Positions 7,145-14,548 of a stretch of 14,548 bases of DNA are shown here, one piece after another. Position numbers and translations under genes: made by a program. Numbering within the stretch: position 1 is the first letter of the stretch; each line of letters opens with the position of its first letter. Below the pieces are notes generated by a model. The model did no database searches and was not told the DNA's origin. It worked only from the letters and a program-made list of their open reading frames with translations. Source of the DNA: Acanthamoeba sp. SK_2022b (Eukaryota; Discosea; Longamoebia; Acanthamoebidae); contig JANDJZ010000944.1 in assembly GCA_027943245.1 (NCBI GenBank), positions 1-14,548 of the forward strand, read 5' to 3'.

Positions 7145-9079
7145 ATGGGCAACGGGATCAGCAACGAGGAGTTTGAGCGGCAGGGAAAGCTGCTGGGTGT
7201 AAAGTCTGTGCCCGGACAGCCCAACCAAAAGTTCAAGCCGCTTTCCATAAAGCAGATGAAAAAGATCCAGAAGCAGATCATACTGGAGTACCCTTTCCTC
7301 ACCAACGTGTTCGAGTCAATTCTCGTGACCGACAACGAGCTACCTGACTGCCCGATAGGTATGAAATTTTGCCCGCTTGGCTTGTTTCACCTGTAGTGGT
7401 TAGTATCTTGGGATAACCTCTCAATTCTCCCCCGACATTCCAGTTTGGGCCAACGATCAGTTCGAGAGGATGACCCTATACCCCAAGGAGGACATCATCG
7501 GACGCAACTGCCGTTTCCTCCAAGGAAGTACGTATACCTCTGTCGCCGACGAACTTCGCCAAGCGGCCTCTCAACAACTCACTTCATACTTGCACTTCAG
7601 ACTACACCGACCCCGCCACCGTCGCCAAGATCAGGGCGGCCGTGAAAGGCGGAGAGAGCCTGGATGTGGAAATTCTCAACTACAGGCGCGATGGCACTGC
7701 CTTCTGGAACCGCTTCCGGTACTCCTCCCACATGGGCATCTATTAGTGTTGGCCTCAAACTTGCGCTCTAATTGCCGTATGTGTGCACAGTATCTTGCCA
7801 GTGCACAAGAAGGGTAAGAAGAATGGACCCGTCGCTCACTTCATAGCCATTCAGAAGGACGTTACTCTTCTGAAGGACTTCGCACTGCGCGAGACGAGCT
7901 CTTGGTCCCCGCCCGAGGTTGCCATGTACGCCCAAACCATGGAAGTGGTGGATGACCTTTTTCTGTAGCTCACCAACTACTCTCCTCCCATCAATGGCAG
8001 GTGGCTCCAGGCGAACGTGCTGGGGCAGTTCGGCAGGGCGTTCGTCATCCAGGGCATAACCGGGGCCAAACTTCTGCAGATGAGCCGGGAGGAGCTTTTC
8101 GCCAAAGTGGGCATGGAGATGACCAAGAAGGAGAAGGCTCAGGTTTGGCAGCTGGTGAGCGAGCTTAAGGACAAGGGCCAGGAAGTCGTCAAGCACACCG
8201 TGAAGCAGAGCAAGGAGAAAGCGGGCAACCTTACCTACCATGCTCCCGGTACAATCTGATCGTCATTCAGCGATCTTGGCACCGTTCCGCTGCTTACGTC
8301 ACCATCCTTGTGGCACAATGTGTAACGTCAACTCCCAACACAGAAAGCGATAACGTGAGTGAGGACGTGCCCGACTTCTGGAACATGCAGCAAAACAAGA
8401 ACGACTACATGATGCCCGTGAAGTGCTACGTCAAGGGCTACGAACCGGTCGTCTTCCTCATCAAACGGCTCATCACCTACAAGCAGCTCAACAAGAAGAT
8501 CGGTATGCCTGGTCTCATGGGCAGTAAGGGACTCACACGGGCCGCTGACCTCTCTCTCTCTCTCTCGATGATTCAGAGCGCACCTTTGGTCGGCCCATGG
8601 CCATCTCGTTCATGGAAGATGGAGAGGAGAACGAGATCAAGGAAGACGACGACGTCGAAGCCGCCATCCTGTTGGCCGAGGGCGGCACGGTGTGCCTCAA
8701 GGTGGACCGGCGGGGCGCCCGGAGCGCGATGTCCAGGGCAAAGGCCAGAACCCTGGACGCGCTGCCAGTCGCGGTGGTGGTGACCGACGCCTTTGGCGAG
8801 GTGCTGTTCGCCAATCAGAGCGCGCTGCTGATGACCGGGGCGGCGAGCTCCGCGGCTCTCGTGAAGAGCAGGACCAACGTCAAGGACCTCGTGACGGGCG
8901 AGGACATCTCCAAGATCGAGAACATCCACCTCAGCTCGCAGGAGGGCGAGGGCTACAGCGTGGAGCTCGCCCAGGGCCAGAAGAAGGTCACCCTCATGGC
9001 CACCAAGGACGACAAGGGGCGGCTCGTGTTCACCCTGCTCAAGAAGCGCTACGAGCTCTTCAAAGAGCGCCAGGAGTGA
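7145..9079 (+). CDS. LOV-SAM-PB1-PAS protein, putative myristoylated blue-light receptor
   Basis: Exons: 7145-7358, 7444-7527, 7601-7718, 7791-7925, 8001-8248, 8344-8502, 8577-9079, giving 486 residues. The N-terminus MGNGIS fits the MGxxxS N-myristoylation pattern. A basic helix leads to the LOV domain (about 52-165) with the photoadduct motif GRNCRFLQG (C94). The flavin-contact residues N126, N136 and Q160 are in place; C to N spacings of 32 and 42 equal those of plant phototropin LOV2, and the Gln sits 3 residues further on because of a short loop insert (KKGKKN). A SAM domain follows (about 177-240, [18 protein letters not shown]). Residues 291-362 look PB1-like, with an acidic OPCA-type stretch [20 protein letters not shown]. 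Last comes a second PAS-like domain (about 378-470) without a LOV cysteine motif. There is no kinase or other output enzyme, so signalling probably runs through SAM and PB1 partners at a membrane. It is divergent from the RasGAP gene. Confidence 0.93.
8551..8566 (+). repeat. (CT)8 pyrimidine run at a 3' splice site
   Basis: The run lies 10 bases upstream of the ATTCAG acceptor of the last LOV-gene exon and serves as its polypyrimidine tract. Confidence 0.8.
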
Positions 9080-9126
9080 GCAAACGACGATGACGACTAC
9101 AAGAGAACGAGACGACTTCCGTGTAA

Positions 9127-9160
9127 AATAAAACTCCCCTCCCGCATTGCAAGTAATAAA
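9127..9160 (+). terminator. Polyadenylation signals of the LOV gene
   Basis: Two canonical AATAAA hexamers (9127-9132 and 9155-9160) follow the TGA at 9077-9079 by 47 and 75 bases. They are the clearest poly(A) signals in the window. Confidence 0.65.
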
Positions 9161-9240
9161 AAAAACCATCATCTTCACCATCAACATCACCATGTTCAAT
9201 AAGGGGGAAGCTTCCCTACAGAAGGACAGCTTGCGACAGG

Positions 9241-9275
9241 AGAGTTAGAGAGTTAGAGAGAGAGAGAAAGGGGGC
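9241..9275. repeat. GA-rich run in the 3' flank
   Basis: GAGTTAGAGA units and an AG dinucleotide run lie just beyond the ARF-GEF stop, in the 215-base gap between the convergent LOV and ARF-GEF genes. Confidence 0.6.
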
Positions 9276-9294
9276 GCGTGTAAAAACAAAACGT

Positions 9295-10441
9295 CTAGGG
9301 TCGTGGATGCTCCGCGCCATGGGCGGGAGCGGGCGCGGCGGCCACCTCGGCCGAGGAAGCAGCAGCAGCAGCAGAAGCCGAGGCGTCGGCTGGTGGGTTC
9401 GTCTGCATTCGAATTCGCGACCCACACAGCACCGGTGGGGGGGGGGGGTGAGCCAGCGCTCCTCCGCAGGGCGTACGCGTGGGAGGTTGGTGTGGGGGGG
9501 GGGAGTAGGGGCGGGAGACCTTGGCCAGGACGGTGTGGAATTCCTGCTTGACGCTGGGGCAGAAGGCGTCGATCTTGGACCACGTCTTCTCCCATATGCC
9601 CGCGGCGTGTCCCTCGGCTACAGCGCAGCCAGGAGAGGAGCGTGTCAGTTGAAGAGTGCACTCCTCCTCCTCCTCCCCCCCCCCATTCACGAAGAGAGCG
9701 CAGGCAAAGTGGGAGGGGGGGGGTCGGTACGGGAGGGCTGGAGGACGTTGGAGGCGGACATGACCAGCAGCGTGTTCTTGAGCGACTCGGTGACGGCCTC
9801 GGCCTGCACGCGCCACAAACAAACACCGAGCGGTGGGCCCGAGCGTGAGCGCTCGCGCTCCCTTCGCTCCCACCCCCCCCCCCCACCCACGGCCACGGCG
9901 CGGAGATGCGGGGGGGGGCTTACCAGCAGCTCCGAGTTGTCGGCCTTCATGTACTGCTCGGTGTAGTCCAGGAGCTGCATCCAGAGGTCTTCGAAACCAG
10001 CGGTGCCCATTATGTTGCTCATGTACCTGCCCACCACCGTCACCGTCACCGTCATGCGGCGGGCGATTGGGTGGGAGTTTGCCGCGGGGGGAGGGGGGCG
10101 CACTGCAAGAATATCTTGGATGCCAGGGCCGACGCCCGCTGCCTGGTCTCCTCGAGCGCCGCCGCCTCGGCGCGGGCCGTGGGGCGCGGGACCAGCAGCT
10201 CCTTGAGGAGCGGGAAAATCACCTGCGCCCCCCCCCCCCCAAGCAGCAGCACGCCGTCGTCAGGAGGAGGGGAGGGGAGATGGCGCGGGCTGCGCTGGGC
10301 GAGGTTGTGTGGGAGGGAGGGAGGGAGGCGTGCCTGGTGGAAGCAGGAGAAGCACGCCTGCGGGGGCGCGCGCGCGAGGGCCGGGGACAGGAGGGCCCGC
10401 TGCAGGATCACGATCGCGTAGTGGCGCACCTGCTCACACAC

Positions 10442-10475
<34 letters not shown>

Positions 10476-11120
10476 GCACGCACGCACACGATGAGCCACA
10501 CATTGCCTACCAACGCGCAAGGGGGGAGGGGAGGTGTCATACCTCGAGGCGAGGGTCCTTGCAGATCTCGCCCACGTCCTGCAGGGCGGGCACCCAGTAC
10601 CGGCTCCACCCCCACACTTGGCGCACAAAAAGGAAGAGGAAAAAGGAGAGGAAAAGGATAGGAAAAAGAAGAGGAACGGGGTTAGTCCACTCCTTGCCTT
10701 TACCCCCCCCCCTGCCATTGGTGGAGAGAGAGAGGCTACGTACATGCCCTGGCCTCGCTCTCGTTGGCGGGAGGCTGGGTGGTGGCGTGTTTGGTTTCCT
10801 CGTGGATGGTGGCCATGGGCACGAGCTCCACCACGTCGGGGAGGCGGCAGAAGAGGCTGTACAGGCACTCCATGGCCTCGATCGCCAGCGGTGGCCTGTG
10901 TCCCCCAACGTTGCGGCGGCCGCAAGTGAGGGTCGTGGCGCGAGTAACGCGAGGGACAAGTGCATGCTGCGGAGAAACGAAGATGAGGGAGGGGGAGGGG
11001 GGAACGCACGGACAGATCTTGCTGCGGGCAAAGGCCTTGATGGTGTTGAACACCGAGAAGAAGTTATCGGTGAAGATGAGGCGCTGCTCGGGCTGGGTTC
11101 GTCGCACATCAACACATGGG

Positions 11121-11180
<60 letters not shown>

Positions 11181-12242
11181 CATGACAGCGTGGTGGTGGA
11201 GGGGAGGGGCGAGTCAGAAGAGGCCGACAAGGGGGGGGAGAGATAAAGAGCGAGAGGAGCGGCCACGCACAGCGAGGGCCTTGTCGGCGAGGATGAGGCC
11301 GTTGAGCGCCTTGAAGGCCACGATGGAGCTGTTGGGGTACTCCGTCGAGAAGCGAATCAGCGACAGCAGCGTGGGCCAAGCCACCGGCGACCTGAGAGTG
11401 CCCCCCCCCGACCCATTCATGAATAAATAAATAAATAAACAGATAAACAGATGAATAAATAAATAAACAAATTACAGAATAAATGTGGCAATGCGCTTGG
11501 CCGCGCGCAACGCTCACCGCATGGGCGATGAAGAGAGAGGGAGGGGGGGGCACGGTACCGGAGGAGGCGCGGGTGGGCATGGAGGATGCGGCTGGTGCCC
11601 GCCGTGATGAGGTCGGCGAGCGACGACGTGACGGAGGCGTTGAGCTTGAGCAGCAGCTGCAGCGACTTGATGAGCTGCTCCCCAAAGTCCGACCCGCCCA
11701 GCTTTTGGCACTGCGCGGGCCCCGACAAGACGACGCGAAAATGGATCAGAGGAGAAGGGGACCACGTGTTGGGGGGGGGATTGAGGGGGGGGGCGTGTAC
11801 GAGGAAGAGGAGATTGGAGACGGCGCGTTCTGTGAGGAGCGTGGCGGAAGTGGCGCTGCCGAGCAGGCCGGCAAAGTGCTCGTAGACCAGCACCCTGCCG
11901 AGCAAGACACGCGCGTGCGCATATATAAATATATATATATATATGTATATATATGAGAGAAGAGAACCTCATTGGTGGTGGTGGTGGTGGGCCGTGACAT
12001 GCTACGCGCGGTGGGAGGAGGCGAGGAGGAGGGGAGTACGGTACCAGAGGAAGATGATCCGCTCCTGGTTGAGATACGTGATGGCCGTCACCAGGTCCAG
12101 GCAAAACATGGCCAGCTGCCCCCCCCCCCAAACGCGGGAGACATCCGTTAGCCTCAGGCAGCACGTACACAACACGCACACACACGACACACACACGACA
12201 CACACACGACACACACACGACACACACACGACACACGTACAC

Positions 12243-12307
<65 letters not shown>

Positions 12308-12943
12308 GGAAACATCGCCTGGCCCGCAGGGCGTGTTGGAGGGTGGGGGTGGGGGTGGGCACCTTCTCGTCGAAGGGGACGACCTCCTTCTCCTTGGGCC
12401 GCACCGAGGCGAGGATGAGCGCCTTGAGGAGGTAGATCAGGGAGTCGGCTTGCAGGTTCCTGCCCCCACGACACGACACGACACGAATCGCGAATCGCGA
12501 ATCGCCACGGGTGAGCCAAGCGCTCCGACGCTGCGGAGGAGATTGGGTTGGGGGGGGCACTTGGTGTCGAGGATGATGGCGCGCAGGTTGCATTGGCTGA
12601 TGCACTGCACCGTCTCCTTCTCGGCTTCCATGTCCTCCGCGGAGGGCTCGTCCTGCTCGAGCGGGCGGGCGGGCGGGCGGGCGGGCGAGGTTAACGTCTA
12701 CAAGACAAGAAGCGCGGAGGAAGGCGGGGGGGGGGGGCAATGGGCAGCAGGGCGCACCTGCGTGCTGTCCGAGAACCAGACCGAGGTGAAGCTGGAGAGG
12801 AGCCCGGAGCTGGGCTTCTGCTTCTGCCGGCGGGCGGCGGGGGAGGGGGAGGGCTGCTCCCCCACCACCTGCTGGTGCATGTCCGCCAACGTCGGCAGCA
12901 GCTCCAGCTTCTGCAGGCTCAGCACGCAGTTCAGGATCTGCAT

Positions 12944-13006
<63 letters not shown>

Positions 13007-14494
13007 AGGGGGATAGTGCGACATGTCACATCAACACCAACAACGCCATCGCTAGCGGGAGTGCAGGAGAGGGGCAGGTAATACGTATTTCCAGGCCTCG
13101 CGGAAGTGGTTGGCGTGCTGCTGCGCGATGGCAAAGACGGTCTTGGTGGCGAGCTGCGCCTTCTTGTTCCTGCCAAAGGTAACGACCGGCTTCTCTCCGG
13201 GAGGCGACAGCAGCGTCGAAAACTTGCACAGGGAGATCTGCCGTTTGTTTGTCGATAATAGGTTATTTATTTATTATATTATATTTATAATTATTTATAT
13301 TTAATTGAATTTAATTTAATTTAAAGGGGAGGGGCGGTACCACGAGGTTGTCGAACACGTCGGAGAGGCCGTAGTGTGCCGAGATGAGGGCGCAGAGGTT
13401 GAAGCCGCCGAGGGCCTTTTGCACGATGTGGTCCTCGTAGGAGGTGTCAAACACTGCACGCCGCGCGTGGTGTGAGGATCGAGAGAGAGAGAGAGAGAGA
13501 GGAGGGAGTCCAATCAAACCAAGCAGCAGCAGCAAGAAGGGGAGGGAGAGCTGGTGGGGGAGGAGGGGCGCACCGACAGAGATGGCAGCGATGATGGGGC
13601 AGTTGAGGATGACGGAGAAAATTTCCTTGTCGTAGGCCCCGGAGGACGTGGAGAGGAAAGGATGCGCCAGCGATGACCGCTTGAGCAGGGAGTACCACTT
13701 GTGCTGGCTCACCGGCTTGCCGCCCGTGTAGACCTTGAGCAGCTGCGCGTACGAGAAGGGAGGAGGAGGGGGGGGGGGGCGTCAGCTGACACCGCCTGCT
13801 CTTCGCGTATGGGTTTGACGAGAGAGAGAGAGAAAGCGAGAAGAGGGAAAAGAGAGAGAAAAGGGAAAAGAGAGAAAACGAGAGAGAGAAAGAGATGCCT
13901 TGAGTTCCTTGGCCTGGATGGAGTTGTAGATTTCCACGAGAGCCTCGCGAGGCGGGTCGCTCTCGCCGTTGGTGCCGCGCAGGCTGAAGATGAACTGGTC
14001 CTGCGTCATCTTCTCCTGTTTTTGCACAAGCCGTTATGGGGGGGAAGCGGGGAGGAGGCGGTAAGAACGCTACAGCCATCGTATCTGAATTATTTAAAAT
14101 AAATAAATAAATAAAGATAAATAAATCATTCAGCATGGCCGCGTACCCGGACGGAGGTGTTGTGGAGGTCGACGTTCAGGAGAACGGTCGAGAAGGCCAG
14201 CAGGAAGCACGCGTCGGCGTTGACCAGGAAGTTGGGGTTGGCCTCAAAGTACTGCCCCGCGAAGCACTCCAGGATGCGCGAGATCTGCTGCGCCTCGCCC
14301 GGCAGCCTGCTCGCAGTTGCGTGCACGCGCGCCGGTCAGGGAGGGGAACGTCGGGAAAGAAGAGGCAGGAGGAGGCCGCGGGGAGCGCACCGGAAGGTCT
14401 CGAGGAAGCTCCGGAGTGCGAAAATGAAGGAGGTGCCCTGGAGCTCGAACAACCCGGCGTACGCCTTCAACACCTGCTGGTTGAACTCGTTTTC
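9295..14494 (-). CDS. GBF1/Gea/GNOM-type ARF guanine-nucleotide exchange factor (5' part off window)
   Basis: Minus-strand exons: 14494-14391, 14306-14147, 14015-13899, 13742-13574, 13453-13341, 13237-13085, 12937-12758, 12652-12561, 12459-12363, 12115-12045, 11894-11801, 11710-11559, 11391-11271, 11092-11010, 10895-10744, 10616-10543, 10429-10334, 10222-10104, 10026-9924, 9803-9731, 9617-9520, 9402-9295 (stop TAG). They join without a break to 842 residues. The first three hold most of the Sec7 domain: FRLPGEAQ with the catalytic glutamate, the ADACFLLAF hydrophobic motif, LLNVDLHN, and KMTQDQF. Then come GBF-family HDS regions, e.g. VFDTSYEDHIVQKALGGF, ISAHYGLSDVFDNLVISLCK, EETRQRASALASKIFLQ and ESLKNTLLVM. 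The last exon is an Ala/Pro-rich tail. Role: loads GTP onto ARF at early-secretory and Golgi membranes for COPI traffic. The N-terminal DCB/HUS part lies beyond the right edge. Two introns use GC donors. Confidence 0.92.
10223..10333 (-). other. GC-AG intron in the ARF-GEF gene
   Basis: On the minus strand the exon ends CACCAG and the intron starts GCACGC, ending GGCGCAG. The join gives CFHQ-VIFPLLKELL, which lines up with the CF..VLFPLL block of GBF1 proteins. No in-phase GT donor gives this. The first six intron bases equal those of the kinase GC-AG intron. Confidence 0.75.
10435..10490. repeat. CA/CG dinucleotide microsatellite
   Basis: On the sense (minus) strand this is a GT/GC run lying directly before the GAGCAG acceptor of the exon at 10429-10334, where a pyrimidine tract would be expected. 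Confidence 0.85.
11123..11179. repeat. (CA)n microsatellite
   Basis: An uninterrupted CA run of about 28 units. In the sense of the ARF-GEF gene it is a GT run about 28 bases before the ACCCAG acceptor of the exon at 11092-11010. Confidence 0.9.
11421..11485. repeat. AATA tetranucleotide repeats
   Basis: Interrupted AATA/GATA-type tetranucleotide repeats fill part of the intron at 11392-11558 of the ARF-GEF gene. They differ sharply in composition from the GC-rich exons beside them. Confidence 0.8.
11921..11954. repeat. (AT)n run
   Basis: An AT dinucleotide run in the intron at 11895-12044 of the ARF-GEF gene; self-complementary, so able to extrude a cruciform. Confidence 0.85.
12171..12306. 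repeat. 11-base minisatellite followed by a (CA)n run
   Basis: CGAC recurs every 11 bases (G at 12186, 12197, 12208, 12219, 12230) within a CA background; a pure CA run then continues from about 12244 to 12306. All lie in the intron at 12116-12362 of the ARF-GEF gene. Confidence 0.85.
12468..12506. repeat. Two short tandem repeats, ACACG and AATCGCG
   Basis: ACACG-type units run directly into three AATCGC(G) units in the intron at 12460-12560 of the ARF-GEF gene. Confidence 0.7.
12663..12685 (+). repeat. (GGGC)6 G-quadruplex-type repeat
   Basis: Six GGG runs separated by single C bases lie in the intron at 12653-12757, on the strand that is template for the ARF-GEF gene, directly next to the acceptor. 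This meets the usual G-quadruplex pattern (four or more G3 runs with short loops). Confidence 0.85.
12945..13006. repeat. Compound (CA)n-(GA)n microsatellite
   Basis: CA units (12945-12988) pass into GA units (12988-13006). On the sense strand this is CT then GT, ending at GCATGCAG, the acceptor of the ARF-GEF exon at 12937-12758. Confidence 0.9.
13257..13325. repeat. AT-rich low-complexity block
   Basis: A nearly pure A/T stretch of TTTA/TTAA units in the intron at 13238-13340 of the ARF-GEF gene. Confidence 0.8.
13481..13501. repeat. (GA)n run
   Basis: A GA dinucleotide run in the intron at 13454-13573, about 30 bases upstream of the acceptor on the sense strand, where it reads as a CT pyrimidine tract. 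Confidence 0.85.
13743..13898 (-). other. GC-AG intron in the Sec7-domain region of the ARF-GEF gene
   Basis: On the minus strand the exon ends CTCAAG and the intron starts GCATCT, ending GCGCAG. The phase-0 join gives IQAKELK-LLKVYTGGK. The intron is filled by a CT/TTCTC-rich run (13819-13894 as GA on the plus strand) and a long C run. The nearest GT donor would add extra Ser/Leu residues and shift phase. Confidence 0.65.
14090..14127. repeat. AAAT tetranucleotide repeats
   Basis: AAAT units, once interrupted by GAT, in the intron at 14016-14146 of the ARF-GEF gene. Confidence 0.8.
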
Positions 14495-14548
14495 CTTTTT
14501 TTTTTGTTTTTTGTTTTTTGTTTTTGTTTTTGTTTTTGTTTTTGTTTT
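14495..14548 (-). repeat. Partial ARF-GEF intron made of CAAAAA repeats (sense strand)
   Basis: On the plus strand this is TTTTTG units up to the window edge. On the sense strand it is CAAAAA repeats ending AAAAAG directly at the Sec7 exon beginning GAAAACGAG, so this acceptor has no pyrimidine tract. Confidence 0.75.

Noticed and set aside
7145..9079. LOV gene as bacterial contamination or very recent transfer
   Set aside because: It has six introns with the same donor style as its neighbours and matching codon bias, so it is resident. Ancient transfer cannot be excluded.
9833..11185. 450-codon plus-strand open frame
   Set aside because: It is antisense to at least seven ARF-GEF exons and crosses introns and microsatellites; low-complexity content with no domain.
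12171..12306. Regularly spaced repeats resembling a CRISPR array
   Set aside because: The unit is an 11-base CA-rich minisatellite without unique spacers, in a eukaryotic intron.
11514..12983. 489-codon minus-strand open frame with Cys-Val runs
   Set aside because: It is in the wrong frame relative to the ARF-GEF exons and reads through introns and repeats; the GBF-family match is in another frame.
1..14548. tRNA, rRNA or transposable element
   Set aside because: I found no cloverleaf arms, rRNA-like blocks, transposase or reverse-transcriptase motifs, or terminal repeats in either strand by eye; a tRNAscan or Rfam run would settle this.

Overview
The window is nuclear DNA of an intron-dense, GC-rich protist, most likely an amoebozoan close to Acanthamoeba. 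This rests on many short introns (about 60-300 bases) full of simple repeats, strongly GC3-biased exons, compact spacing between genes, and a mix of SAM-kinase, RasGAP, LOV/PAS and GBF-type Sec7 proteins. The species call is inference. I rebuilt the exon chains by hand from reading-phase continuity and family motifs; every chain closes in frame.

Layout, left to right. (1) 1-2466, +: 3' part of a gene for a SAM-domain protein kinase with tyrosine-kinase-type catalytic motifs (11 exons visible). (2) 2633-3567, -: a thioredoxin/tryparedoxin-like WCPPC protein with an optional membrane-tail exon. (3) 3685-4059, +: a small intronless coiled-coil protein, divergent from gene 2. (4) 4326-6559, -: a RasGAP with arginine finger and FLR motif and a C-terminal PB1-like fold. 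(5) 7145-9079, +: a LOV blue-light receptor candidate with an MGxxxS myristoylation-type N-terminus, followed by SAM, PB1-like and PAS domains. (6) 9295 to beyond the right edge, -: C-terminal 842 codons (22 exons) of a GBF1/Gea/GNOM-type ARF guanine-nucleotide exchange factor.

Genes 2/3 and 4/5 are divergent pairs with shared upstream regions of 117 and 585 bases. Genes 1/2, 3/4 and 5/6 converge, with 166-266 bases between stops. No tRNA, rRNA, CRISPR or transposon was recognised.

The most interesting point is the divergent pair RasGAP-PB1 / LOV-SAM-PB1-PAS. It could be a light-responsive Ras-regulating module in which two PB1-type domains pair, but this is a hypothesis from domain content and neighbourhood only. 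Other points of note are three GC-AG introns, 5' splice sites dominated by GTRC rather than GTRAG, a phase-symmetric 24-base micro-exon carrying the kinase APE segment, and a stop codon overlapping a strong splice donor in the thioredoxin-like gene.
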